Positions 1-7,543 of a DNA stretch of 11,830 bases are shown one piece after another. The DNA lies in the NCBI GenBank assembly GCA_902478365.1, contig CABSKX010000063.1, positions 1 to 11,830 of the forward strand, in the 5' to 3' direction. Source of the DNA: an uncultured Collinsella sp. Its GTDB lineage: Bacteria > Actinomycetota > Coriobacteriia > Coriobacteriales > Coriobacteriaceae. Under the pieces are notes generated by a model. The model was not told the origin of the DNA, did not search any database, and saw only the letters and a list, made by a program, of their open reading frames with translations. Position 1 is the stretch's first letter. Every line of letters starts with the position of its first letter. The translations under genes were made by a program, and so were the position numbers.

Positions 1-1
1 C

Positions 2-115
2 AGCCTGCGGCTACCCTCGAGAACCGAGCTCTACACCAACATTCGCGACACTACCCCGTTTGCCTGTGATGGTTTGCCGCTGACTAGTTTTCTTTCGTTG
101 CCAACCTTGTATTAA
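2..115 (+). other. Upstream intergenic or gene tail, unassigned
   Basis: An open frame runs from base 2 to a TAA at 113-115 (37 codons, no start inside the window). It could be the tail of an upstream gene, but I recognise no motif in it. The minus strand has stops in every frame here. CTACCC occurs at 11-16 and 51-56. The first bases also form a small AGCC-TGC-GGCT hairpin. I cannot tell coding from non-coding. Confidence 0.15.
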
Positions 116-126
116 TGCCTATCTGG

Positions 127-144
127 GTAGAGTTTGACGCAAAC
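127..144 (+). repeat. REP-like GTAG plus small hairpin
   Basis: GTAG (127-130) is followed one base later by a 5-bp hairpin, GTTTG-ACG-CAAAC (132-144). It lies 27 bp upstream of the RAYT-type transposase start. RAYT enzymes studied in enterobacteria recognise a GTAG tetranucleotide next to a REP hairpin, so this is a candidate recognition site. The motif is short and could arise by chance, and no further copy of the whole unit was seen in the window. Confidence 0.25.
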
Positions 145-170
145 ATGCATGCGGATTGTGAGGTCCAGCA

Positions 171-920
171 ATGACAAGGCAGGCCAGAGTAAAGTCCCCC
201 TACGGCTATTACCATGTGATGATGAGAGGCTGTGGCAAGCAGTACCTATTCGAAGAGGATTATCAACGCAGGTTTTTCATGTCCGTAGCGGGTGAAGCAT
301 GCACGCAGTACAAGACTTCGTTATGCGCCTGGTGCCTCATGGACAACCATGTGCATATGCTGCTTTCTGATCGCGAGGACCATATGTGGGAGGTCGTCCA
401 TTACATAGGAACCCTCTATGGTCAGTTTTTCAACAGGGTGACCGGACGCTGCGGCCCCGTATTTCAGGATCGCTATAAAAGTAAGCCTATTGAGTCTAAT
501 GACTATTTTATGCAGGCAATTCGCTACATTCACGATAATCCGATTGAGCTTGGTTGCCGCCCGGAGGCCTACCAACGGAGCAGCTATCAAGCCTACCTTG
601 GTGAAGGCGGCCACCTGGATCGGAGCATCCTATTTAGTCTAATCGGCGGACGGGGAAATTTTGAATCCTTTAGCAAATCGGGCCGCAAGGATACCTATGT
701 ATTGAATTCTGGTCGTTCGATGACGGTATTTGAGCAGGAGCGCAAGGCTAGGGGAGTCCTAGACGGCATGGATCCCCATGATGTTATGGGGCTTCCCGGT
801 CCATTTGAACGTGCCGAAGCTGTTCGCAGGCTGTATGAGGCTGGCTTTAGTGAACGACAGATTGGCCGTCTTACGGGGCTTGGACGCTATGTCGTTCGAA
901 ATGCCCTCAAATCACTTTAA
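171..920 (+). CDS. REP-associated (RAYT-like) Y1 HUH transposase
   Basis: A 249-aa single-strand DNA transposase of the IS200/IS605 TnpA-related Y1 superfamily (Transposase_17/RAYT branch). Visible features are YHVMMRG at residues 14-20, the metal-binding HUH motif as HVH at 60-62 within DNHVHML, and the likely nucleophile Tyr119 in RYIHDNP (118-124), followed by the RSSYQAYL segment usual for this branch. The C-terminus (about 211-249) is a predicted helix-turn-helix (SERQIGRLTGLGRYVV), a common extra DNA-binding tail. The family nicks and joins ssDNA through a 5'-phosphotyrosine link. RAYT members are normally single-copy and domesticated and act on REP palindromes, not on their own ends. 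The reading frame looks intact. The start is ATG with TGAGG 7 bp upstream. It stands alone with no IS partner genes (no tnpB). Whether it is still active is unknown. Confidence 0.9.
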   Translation: MTRQARVKSPYGYYHVMMRGCGKQYLFEEDYQRRFFMSVAGEACTQYKTSLCAWCLMDNHVHMLLSDREDHMWEVVHYIGTLYGQFFNRVTGRCGPVFQDRYKSKPIESNDYFMQAIRYIHDNPIELGCRPEAYQRSSYQAYLGEGGHLDRSILFSLIGGRGNFESFSKSGRKDTYVLNSGRSMTVFEQERKARGVLDGMDPHDVMGLPGPFERAEAVRRLYEAGFSERQIGRLTGLGRYVVRNALKSL

Positions 921-952
921 TAGATGAAAATCAAGAGCTATTTCTGCCATTT

Positions 953-981
953 CTACCCCGTCCCCGAGTGGCGGGTAGGGG
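953..981. repeat. Imperfect palindrome CTACCCCG...CGGGTAG
   Basis: CTACCCCG (953-960) and CGGGTAG (972-978) form a 6-7 bp inverted repeat with an 11-base spacer, 32 bp downstream of the transposase stop. The same CTACCC/GGGTAG pair occurs upstream of the gene at 51-56 and 125-130. It may be a REP-like site for the transposase or a weak transcription-ending hairpin. It has no T-tract. Confidence 0.3.
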
Positions 982-995
982 AGAGCGGGGGATTG

Positions 996-1004
996 TGGTA
1001 CAGT
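996..1004 (+). promoter_or_regulatory. Possible extended -10 promoter of secG
   Basis: TGGTACAGT fits an extended -10 element (TG-N-TACAGT), placed 36 bp ahead of the secG start codon. The -35 region at the expected distance (976-981) is poor, so recognition would rest on the TG extension. The candidate is based on position and consensus only. Confidence 0.35.
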
Positions 1005-1040
1005 ACTGGAGTTTAAACTGTTCTATTAAGGAGCTTATCT

Positions 1041-1295
1041 ATGGGTCCGTTCCAGATTCTTCTGTTTGTCGTTTGGGCTGTCTCTGCCGTGGCGCTGACG
1101 ATTCTCGTCCTGATGCATTCCGGTAAGGGCACCGGCGTTTCGGATATGATTGCCAGCTCGCTGTATAACTCCAGCTCTGCCACGGGCGTCATGGAGCAGA
1201 ACCTCGATCGCCTGACGGTAATTATGGCCGTCGTTTTTGCCGTGTGCGTCGTCCTGTGCATGTTCTTCTTCCCGCAGGGCATCGTCGGCTATTAA
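1041..1295 (+). CDS. secG: Preprotein translocase subunit SecG
   Basis: An 84-aa inner-membrane protein, the auxiliary subunit of the SecYEG channel that helps SecA-driven export. Two hydrophobic helices (about residues 5-25 and 58-78) flank a conserved polar segment. LVLMHSGKGTGVSDM (residues 22-36) matches the SecG family loop, in which a Gly-rich stretch follows the first helix. Length and topology are normal for the family. The start is ATG with AAGGAG 7 bp upstream (1028-1033). It appears to be a single-gene unit: a candidate promoter lies just upstream and a strong terminator follows 23 bp after the stop. SecG is poorly conserved, so the call rests on the loop motif, size and two-helix topology. 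Confidence 0.9.
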   Translation: MGPFQILLFVVWAVSAVALTILVLMHSGKGTGVSDMIASSLYNSSSATGVMEQNLDRLTVIMAVVFAVCVVLCMFFFPQGIVGY

Positions 1296-1318
1296 GCTCG
1301 AGCCGCATAAATACTTGA

Positions 1319-1352
1319 AAAGGGTTCCGCAAGTGCGGGACCCTTTTTGTTT
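1319..1352 (+). terminator. Intrinsic terminator after secG
   Basis: A 12-bp stem (1319-1330 with 1335-1346, one G-T pair), an AAGT loop and a run of T directly after the stem. It ends the secG transcript and insulates oppA. Confidence 0.9.
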
Positions 1353-1461
1353 ACATATTTGTAACAGAGTCAAAATATCCTCATATACTTCGCCCAACTA
1401 AAGAAAATCTCGACCGTTAACCGGAATTAGCCCCAAATCGTGCATAAAATGCGCTACAGTA

Positions 1462-1490
1462 TTGCAATACGTTGGCCCGCTTTGTATAAC
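1462..1490 (+). promoter_or_regulatory. Sigma-70-type promoter of the opp operon
   Basis: TTGCAA (1462-1467) and TATAAC (1485-1490) are separated by exactly 17 bp. Transcription would start near 1497, leaving a leader of about 90 nt before oppA. This placement also argues against the earlier in-frame ATG at 1440, which lies upstream of the promoter. Confidence 0.65.
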
Positions 1491-1586
1491 CAGCCAAAAC
1501 GGCGGACCGCGTTTGAATGGTTCGATTGGGCTGTCTTGACGTTGCCCGACCGAACTTACTTTGTCCTATCTCATAAGGAGGATGGC

Positions 1587-3263
1587 ATGGCTGATTCTAT
1601 GTTCCACCAGCCCGTTATGGGTCGACGCGCCTTCGTTGGCGGTACCCTTGCTGCGAGCTCCATGGCTTTTCTTGCCGCATGTGGCAAGAAGGGTGGCGAC
1701 GCTTCCGGTTCTGAGTCCGGTTCGACGCTGAACTTCTACATCAACAACCCGGTCTGCATCGACCCCTACAACGTCCAGGAGGACCAGGGCACTCAGGTCG
1801 AGTATCAGCTCTTTGACGCTCTGACCTCTTACGACGCCGAGAAGGGCGAGATCGTTCCGCTGGCTTGCGAGTCCTTTGAGTCCAACGACGACGCCACCGA
1901 GTTTACCTTCAAGATCAAGAAGGCCAAGTTCCACAACGGTGACGACGTTACCTCCAAGTCCTTCAAGCTCGGTTGGGAGCGTCTGGTCAACACCAAGTCG
2001 GCCATCGCTACCGAGTACGGCCCTTCCGAGGTCTCCTATCACCTTTCCATGGTCGAGGGTTATGACGACCTGCTTGCCGGTAACGCTACCGAGCTCAGCG
2101 GTGTTACGTGCCCCGACGATGAGACCCTCGTCGTCAAGCTGTCTTCCGCTTACGCTGACTTCCCCTTCGTCGCCTCTCATCCGGCTCTGGCCCCGGTTCC
2201 CGAGTGCGCCGAGTCCGATGTCAAGAGCTTCTATCTTGCCCCGGTCGGTAACGGCCCGTTCATGATGGACGGCAAGTGGGAGGATGGCCAGGAGATCAAC
2301 GTCAAGAAGTTCGACGATTACTATGGCGACAAGGCCAAGATCGATGGCATCCACTTCCAGGTCATCAAGGACATGGAGACCGCTTACAAGGAGTTCCAGG
2401 CCGGTAACCTCGATGTCTGCGACGTTCCCGTCGCTCAGATCGATGCCGCCAAGAAGGATCGCGGCGTGTCCAAGGACGGCTACACCATGGGTGACGGCGA
2501 GCGCATGCTGCTCGGCGCCGAGCCTTCCACGTACTATCTGACCTGCAACACCACGGCCGAGCCGTTTAACAACGCCGACTTGCGTAGGGGCATCTCCCTG
2601 GCCATCAACCGTGAGGCCATCTGCAAGACCATCTTCAAGGGTACCCGTACCCCTGCCGACGGCATTGTTCCTCCGGGCATCGATGGCTACAAGGAGGGCG
2701 CATGGGAGTTCTGCGCCTACGATGTCGACAAGGCTAACGAGTACCTCGACAAGGTTGCTCCCGCTGGCGCTAACGGGGATCGTGGCATTAGCGTGACCCT
2801 GTCCTACAACCAGGACGGCGGTCACAAGGAGATCATGGAGTCCATCATCGGCGACCTCGCCAAGGTTGGCGTTACCGCTGTCTCCGATACCCCTGAGTGG
2901 TCTGCCCTGCTCGAGCAGTATCAGAACTTTAACTATCAGTTCGGTCGTCTGGGTTGGATTGCCGACTACCCGATCATGGACAACTTCCTGTATCCGCTGT
3001 TCCACTCCGACTCCCTCGGTGGCGACAACCGCTCCGGTTACAACAACCCCGAGTTCGACGCCAAGGTCGACGAGGCTCGTACTATTGTTGACGACGAGGA
3101 GCGCGTCGCTAAGATGCAGGAGGCCGACGCAATGGTCGCTGCCGACTGCCCGGTCATCCCGATTATGTTCTACACGCACACCATCGCCGGCTCCGATCGC
3201 ATCAAGCACCTCTATGTCGATCCGCAGAAGCACGCCGATCTGGGTACCGCTGAGCTCGCCTAA
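1587..3263 (+). CDS. oppA: Oligopeptide ABC transporter substrate-binding lipoprotein
   Basis: A 558-aa extracytoplasmic solute-binding protein of the SBP_bac_5 (DppA/OppA, cluster C) family. It captures peptides and delivers them to the OppBC pore. The start is the ATG at 1587, preceded by a near-perfect ribosome site (AAGGAGG, 1575-1581). The frame is open back to 1440, but that extension precedes the promoter and has no SD. The signal peptide carries GRRAFVGG (residues 12-19, a Tat-like twin arginine), a hydrophobic stretch and a lipobox LAAC with Cys32 as the lipidated residue. The mature N-terminus is a Gly/Ser/Lys linker. The binding fold runs from about residue 47 to the end, and RLGWIADYP (about 453-461) and NNPEFDAK (about 485-492) are typical of the family. 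Codon choice is strongly biased, which suggests high expression. The peptide preference cannot be read from sequence, and a DppA/AppA-like role is possible. Confidence 0.93.
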   Translation: MADSMFHQPVMGRRAFVGGTLAASSMAFLAACGKKGGDASGSESGSTLNFYINNPVCIDPYNVQEDQGTQVEYQLFDALTSYDAEKGEIVPLACESFESNDDATEFTFKIKKAKFHNGDDVTSKSFKLGWERLVNTKSAIATEYGPSEVSYHLSMVEGYDDLLAGNATELSGVTCPDDETLVVKLSSAYADFPFVASHPALAPVPECAESDVKSFYLAPVGNGPFMMDGKWEDGQEINVKKFDDYYGDKAKIDGIHFQVIKDMETAYKEFQAGNLDVCDVPVAQIDAAKKDRGVSKDGYTMGDGERMLLGAEPSTYYLTCNTTAEPFNNADLRRGISLAINREAICKTIFKGTRTPADGIVPPGIDGYKEGAWEFCAYDVDKANEYLDKVAPAGANGDRGISVTLSYNQDGGHKEIMESIIGDLAKVGVTAVSDTPEWSALLEQYQNFNYQFGRLGWIADYPIMDNFLYPLFHSDSLGGDNRSGYNNPEFDAKVDEARTIVDDEERVAKMQEADAMVAADCPVIPIMFYTHTIAGSDRIKHLYVDPQKHADLGTAELA

Positions 3264-3359
3264 GAGTTTGCAGCTTCCGTGAGGGTCAAGTATTTACGTA
3301 GACCTCATGGGAAACATACAGTTCTCCCTAACCTGGGGTAAACTGGCTGATGGTAATTT

Positions 3360-3389
3360 TGGGATGCCGGTCTGGCGATCGGCATCCCA
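3360..3389 (+). promoter_or_regulatory. Intercistronic hairpin between oppA and oppB
   Basis: A perfect 10-bp stem (TGGGATGCCG, 3360-3369, with 3380-3389) and a 10-base loop, followed only by TTTAGG. The weak T-tract suggests partial termination or protection of the upstream oppA mRNA from 3' exonucleases. Either would keep the binding protein in excess over the membrane parts, as is common in binding-protein operons. The 156-bp gap holds no other gene. Confidence 0.6.
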
Positions 3390-3419
3390 TTTAGGTTAAT
3401 CCCTAGATAGGGGAGTGGT

Positions 3420-4457
3420 ATGGGTAAGTACATCGTTAAACGTGTGCTTCAGTTCATCCCGGTGTTTTTGGGCGTTACGCTGATTCTGTTCGCCCTCCAG
3501 AATATCGTGCCGGGAGATCCGATCAAGCTGATCGGTGGAGACAAGGCTCTGTCCCCCGAGGTGGAGCTTCAGCTTCGCGTCCGCTATCACCTGGTCCAGA
3601 CGGACGAGGACGGCAACGCGATCCTTGACGAGAACGGCGACCCCGTTCAAACGTCGCTCGTGGACCGTTACTTGTATTACATGAACGGCCTGCTTCATGG
3701 CGATCTGGGCAATTCGTATCAGCGCAAGCTGCCGGTTGCGGAAATCTTTGCCCAGAAGTATCCGTATACGGTCAAACTTGCCGCGTGCGCCATCGTGCTC
3801 GAGGCAATTATGGGTATCGGTGCGGGTATCATTTCGGCGGTAAAGCGTTATTCCTTCTGGGATATTTTGGTAACGCTCACCACGTCGATCCTCGTTGCGG
3901 TCCCGGCCTTCTGGCTCGGTATGTTGCTGCAGCTGTTCTTTGGCGTCATCCTCAAGGACGCCACGGGCGGTGCAATCTCCATGCCGATCTCGGGTGCCGG
4001 CGGTTCCAGCTCTCAGTATCAGGATTGGATGCACTATGTGCTTCCGACCATTACGCTGGCTTCGGTTTCGACCGCTTATGCTGCGCGCATTATGCGCTCG
4101 CAGCTGCTTGACGTCATGAACCAGGATTACATCCGTACGGCAAAGGCCAAGGGTCTCTCCAATCGTGCGATCATCGTCAAGCATGCGCTTAAGAATGCAC
4201 TCATCCCCGTCGTTACCTATATTGGTGTCGACTTTGGCGGCATGCTTTCGGGCGCCATCCTGACCGAGACGGTCTTTAACTGGCCCGGTATCGGCTATGA
4301 GGTCTATCGCGCCATTAGCATGCGTGACTGGCCCATCGTTATGGGCGGCGTTACGCTCATCGTTGTCGTCGTCATGGTGATCAACCTGCTCGTCGACATT
4401 AGCTATGCATTCCTCGACCCGCGCATCCGCCTTGGCGGTCCGTCGGATAAGGCCTAA
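3420..4457 (+). CDS. oppB: Oligopeptide ABC transporter permease OppB
   Basis: A 345-aa inner-membrane permease of the BPD_transp_1 family and one half of the peptide channel. The N-terminal MGKYIVKRVLQFIPVFLGV is the classic OppB/DppB start with the first helix. Five more hydrophobic segments follow (about 118-140, 148-178, 205-222, 264-285, 305-331). The EAA coupling loop that docks on the ATPases is at about 231-262 (DYIRTAKAKGLSNRAIIVKH at 236-255). ETVFNWPGIG (283-292) is another family hallmark. The periplasmic segment between about 60 and 82 is rich in Asp, Glu, Asn and Gly (TDEDGNAILDENGDPVQ) and makes the protein longer than the roughly 306-aa E. coli OppB. The ATG has GGGGAG (3410-3415) upstream. 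oppC follows 14 bp after the stop. Confidence 0.94.
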   Translation: MGKYIVKRVLQFIPVFLGVTLILFALQNIVPGDPIKLIGGDKALSPEVELQLRVRYHLVQTDEDGNAILDENGDPVQTSLVDRYLYYMNGLLHGDLGNSYQRKLPVAEIFAQKYPYTVKLAACAIVLEAIMGIGAGIISAVKRYSFWDILVTLTTSILVAVPAFWLGMLLQLFFGVILKDATGGAISMPISGAGGSSSQYQDWMHYVLPTITLASVSTAYAARIMRSQLLDVMNQDYIRTAKAKGLSNRAIIVKHALKNALIPVVTYIGVDFGGMLSGAILTETVFNWPGIGYEVYRAISMRDWPIVMGGVTLIVVVVMVINLLVDISYAFLDPRIRLGGPSDKA

Positions 4458-4471
4458 GGGAGGTACGTCTC

Positions 4472-5407
4472 ATGCAGGAAACTGATTCTCAGTCTCAGGA
4501 GCAGGCTACCGCCACCAAGGTCGCATCTGCTCCCGCCAAGTCCCGCACGCTGTGGGGCGACGCTTTTAAGCGTCTTCGTAAGAACAAGCTTGCCGTTATC
4601 GGTGTCTGCTGGATCATCATCGTCGTTGTGGTTGCCCTGACTGCAGATCTGTGGGCTAAGCCCTGGCTCGGTTCCCCGACGGCTTCCGACTCGACCACTA
4701 TGGCCGAGACGTCGCTGCTGGCTCCGTGTGCAGAGCACCCGTTTGGCACCGACGCCCTCGGTCGTGACATTCTCGTCCGCGTTATCTACGGTGCGCGCGT
4801 TTCGCTGTCCGTCGGAATTATGGCCACCGCGATCTCCACGCTAATTGGTCTGGTCATGGGTGCTCTGGCCGGTTTCTACGGCGGCATCTGGGATACGATC
4901 ATCATGCGCTGTGCGGACATCTTCCTGGCGTTCCCGTACGTGCTGTTCGTTGTCGCCATGATCGCCGTTATCGGTCGTGGCCTTCAGAACGTCTTTATCG
5001 CCATCGGTATTCTCGGCTGGCCTTCGATTGCGCGCGTCTTCCGATCCGCGATCCTGACGGTCAAGGAAAATGACTATGTTGATGCTGCGCGCGCGATGGG
5101 TGCATCCGATACTCGTATCGTCGTACGTCACATCTTCCCGAACTCCGTTGCCTCCATCGTGGTCTACGCGACCATGAACATCGGTGGCGCTATTCTGACC
5201 GAGTCTGCTCTGTCCTTCCTCGGTATGGGCGTTATTCCGCCTACGCCTTCGTGGGGCTCTATGATTCAGGACGGTCAGCAGTATCTTCTGACTGCTCCTT
5301 GGATGATGATCATGCCCGGTCTGGCAATTCTCTCGACGGTGCTCGCTTTCACCCTGCTGGGTGACGGTCTGCGCGACGCCCTCGACGTCAAGATGAAGGA
5401 CGCATAA
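4472..5407 (+). CDS. oppC: Oligopeptide ABC transporter permease OppC
   Basis: A 311-aa partner permease that forms the channel with OppB. A soluble Gln/Ser/Ala-rich N-tail (1-27) leads into WGDAFKRLRKNKLAVIG (28-44), the OppC_N signature just before helix 1. HPFGTDALGRDILVRVIYGA (89-108) is the highly conserved OppC/DppC motif. The EAA loop lies at about 201-224 (DYVDAARAMGASDTRIVVRH at 201-220), and ESALSFLGMGVIPPTPSWG (244-262) is also diagnostic. Six membrane segments are apparent. The SD GGGAGG (4458-4463) is 8 bp from the ATG. The stop is 2 bp before the oppD start, which suggests translational coupling. Confidence 0.94.
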   Translation: MQETDSQSQEQATATKVASAPAKSRTLWGDAFKRLRKNKLAVIGVCWIIIVVVVALTADLWAKPWLGSPTASDSTTMAETSLLAPCAEHPFGTDALGRDILVRVIYGARVSLSVGIMATAISTLIGLVMGALAGFYGGIWDTIIMRCADIFLAFPYVLFVVAMIAVIGRGLQNVFIAIGILGWPSIARVFRSAILTVKENDYVDAARAMGASDTRIVVRHIFPNSVASIVVYATMNIGGAILTESALSFLGMGVIPPTPSWGSMIQDGQQYLLTAPWMMIMPGLAILSTVLAFTLLGDGLRDALDVKMKDA

Positions 5408-5409
5408 GG

Positions 5410-6501
5410 ATGAAGAAGAACAAGAACTATGTGGACCTGAAGGACCAGCCGGTTCCCGAGGGCCAGCATCTGCTCGAGGTCGATGACCTTAAGATGTATT
5501 TCCACACCGAGGATGGCGTCGTTCGTGCCGTCGATGGTGTCTCCTACACGCTCGATCGCGGCGAGACCTTGGGCGTCGTCGGTGAGTCCGGCTCCGGTAA
5601 GTCCGTGACCGCCATGACCATCATGGGCCTTATCTCGATGCCTCCGGGAAAGATCGAGGGCGGCGACGTTCGCTATCGAGGCCGTTCTATCCTCGAGATG
5701 ACCGAGGAAGAAATGCAGCACATTCGCGGTAACGATATCGCGATGATCTTCCAGGATCCTATGACCTCCTTGAACCCGGTCTATAAGATCGGCAAGCAGG
5801 TAGGCGAGGGCCTTCGTCTGCACCGTGGTTATTCCAAGCAGGAGGCGCTCAAGCGCGCCACCGAGCTTTTGGACCTCGTCGGTATTCCCGAGCCCGAGAA
5901 GCGCGTCAACGAGTATCCGCACCAGTTCTCCGGTGGTATGCGTCAGCGCGTCATGATTGCCATGGCTCTTGCTTGCGACCCCGATATTCTGATTGCCGAC
6001 GAGCCCACGACTGCTCTGGACGTTACCATCCAGGCTCAGATTATTGAGCTTATGCAGGAGATGCAGGAGAAGAACGGCAACGCCATCATCATGATCACCC
6101 ACGACCTGGGTGTTGTCGCCGATATGGCCGACAAGATCATGGTCATGTACGCCGGCCGTCCCGTCGAGTTCGGTACTGCTGAGGAGATCTTCTACGAGAG
6201 CCGCCATCCCTACACCTGGGGTCTTATTCGTTCCATCCCGGAGCAGGCCATTGAGGAGAAGAAGCCGCTTACGCCGATTCACGGCAACCCGCCTTCGCTC
6301 ATGAACCTGCCCGAGGGCTGCGTCTTCTCTCCCCGCTGCCCCTATGCGACGGACAAGTGCCGCAAGCAGCGCCCCGAGCGCGTTGTCACCGAGTCCGGTC
6401 ACTACTCTGCGTGCCACTACTCCGGTGACCCCGAGTTCCTCAAGAACGCTCCTGAGACGTCCCGTACGCGCGAGGATTTCAAGAAGGGAGGCGAGGCGTA
6501 A
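5410..6501 (+). CDS. oppD: Oligopeptide ABC transporter ATP-binding protein OppD
   Basis: A 363-aa cytoplasmic ATPase that powers import with OppF. In order: Walker A GESGSGKS (58-65), Q-loop Gln115 in FQDPMTSLNP, ABC signature FSGGMRQR (173-180), Walker B DILIADEP (192-199, catalytic Glu198) and switch His231 in THDLG. All residues needed for hydrolysis are present. The C-terminal oligopeptide_HPY region carries four cysteines (304, 310, 317, 335: CVFSPRCP...C...ACHY), the pattern known to hold a [4Fe-4S] cluster in some OppD/DppD proteins. Cluster presence here is inferred. It starts 2 bp after the oppC stop and uses the AAGGA at the end of oppC (5396-5400) as its ribosome site. Confidence 0.94.
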   Translation: MKKNKNYVDLKDQPVPEGQHLLEVDDLKMYFHTEDGVVRAVDGVSYTLDRGETLGVVGESGSGKSVTAMTIMGLISMPPGKIEGGDVRYRGRSILEMTEEEMQHIRGNDIAMIFQDPMTSLNPVYKIGKQVGEGLRLHRGYSKQEALKRATELLDLVGIPEPEKRVNEYPHQFSGGMRQRVMIAMALACDPDILIADEPTTALDVTIQAQIIELMQEMQEKNGNAIIMITHDLGVVADMADKIMVMYAGRPVEFGTAEEIFYESRHPYTWGLIRSIPEQAIEEKKPLTPIHGNPPSLMNLPEGCVFSPRCPYATDKCRKQRPERVVTESGHYSACHYSGDPEFLKNAPETSRTREDFKKGGEA

Positions 6502-7530
6502 ATGGCAGACAATAACGAGCGTACTCCGCTGCTGAAGGTCGAGCACCTCTCTAAGGAGTTCCCCGCCGAGTCCGGCATGTTCGCCAAGCGTTTTTCCAAA
6601 CGCGTCGTCTCTGCTGTGAACGACATTTCTTTTGAGATTTATCCTGGCGAGACCTTTGGTCTGGTTGGCGAGTCTGGTTGCGGTAAGTCCACCACGGGCC
6701 GCACCATCATGCGTCTGACCAAGCCGACCGCCGGTAAGGTGTTTTTCCAGGGCAAAGATGTTGCCGAGATGAACAAGCATGAGATCAAGGACATGCGTCG
6801 CGAGATGCAGTTTATCTTCCAGGATCCTTATGCTTCGCTCAATCCTCGTATGACCATCGGCGAGATCGTCTCCGAGCCCATGACCATTCACGGTGTGGGC
6901 ACCAAGGAGGAGCGCATCGAGCGTGTCCGCGAGCTTCTCGACGTTGTCGGCCTGAACCCCGAGCACATTAACCGCTATCCTCATGAGTTCTCCGGCGGTC
7001 AGCGTCAGCGTGTCGGCATTGCCCGCGCGTTTGCGCTGAAGCCCAAGCTTATTATCTGCGACGAGCCGGTTTCCGCTCTGGATGTGTCCATTCAGGCCCA
7101 GGTTCTTAACCTGCTCAAGGAACTGCAGGACAAGTTCGGTACCGCGTATCTGTTTATCGCCCACGACCTGTCCGTCGTGCAGCACATCTCCGATCGCGTT
7201 GCCGTTATGTATCTGGGTAAGATGGTTGAGGTTTCGGACTGGAAGACGCTCTACAGCGAGCCTCACCATCCGTACACGCAGTCGCTGCTGTCTGCCGTGC
7301 CGGTTCCCGATCCTGATATCCAGAAGACCCGCAAGCGCATCATCCTCGCCGGCGATCCGCCGTCACCGCTGGATCCGCCGACCGGCTGCCGTTTCCACAC
7401 TCGCTGCCCGATCGCGCAGGGCATCTGCTCTGAGAAGCTTCCCGAGTTTAAGGAAGTCGCACCGGGTCACTGCTGCGCGTGCCACTTCGCCGAGCCGTTC
7501 CCGATCAAGGAATCGCACATCGACCTGTAG
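6502..7530 (+). CDS. oppF: Oligopeptide ABC transporter ATP-binding protein OppF
   Basis: A 342-aa second ATPase that pairs with OppD. Walker A GESGCGKS (56-63), signature FSGGQRQR (163-170), Walker B LIICDEP (183-189, Glu188) and switch His221 are all intact, so both nucleotide sites of the heterodimer look competent. The tail has the oligopeptide_HPY domain with Cys296, Cys302, Cys309 and a CCAC group (Cys324, 325, 327), again compatible with an Fe-S cluster. The start codon directly abuts the oppD stop. GGGAGG (6486-6491) lies 10 bp upstream inside the end of oppD. As the last gene of the operon it is followed only 13 bp after its stop by the large palindrome at 7544. Confidence 0.94.
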   Translation: MADNNERTPLLKVEHLSKEFPAESGMFAKRFSKRVVSAVNDISFEIYPGETFGLVGESGCGKSTTGRTIMRLTKPTAGKVFFQGKDVAEMNKHEIKDMRREMQFIFQDPYASLNPRMTIGEIVSEPMTIHGVGTKEERIERVRELLDVVGLNPEHINRYPHEFSGGQRQRVGIARAFALKPKLIICDEPVSALDVSIQAQVLNLLKELQDKFGTAYLFIAHDLSVVQHISDRVAVMYLGKMVEVSDWKTLYSEPHHPYTQSLLSAVPVPDPDIQKTRKRIILAGDPPSPLDPPTGCRFHTRCPIAQGICSEKLPEFKEVAPGHCCACHFAEPFPIKESHIDL

Positions 7531-7543
7531 CTGGTGATCGTTC

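Noticed and set aside
1536..1562. Second promoter ahead of oppA (TTGACG with TACTTT)
   Set aside because: The spacing of 15 bp and the poor -10 element make it much weaker than the pair at 1462-1490.
1440..1586. In-frame extension of oppA to the ATG at 1440
   Set aside because: It would begin before the likely promoter and put 49 residues ahead of a normal lipoprotein signal. ATG 1587 has an excellent ribosome site.
1566..3233. 555-codon open frame on the minus strand opposite oppA
   Set aside because: It mirrors the strong codon bias of oppA, yields a low-complexity Val/Leu/Gly/Asp-rich protein and matches no family.
5275..7269. 664-codon open frame on the minus strand across oppC-oppD-oppF
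   Set aside because: It crosses three well-supported genes and two gene junctions, and its composition is that of a codon-bias shadow.
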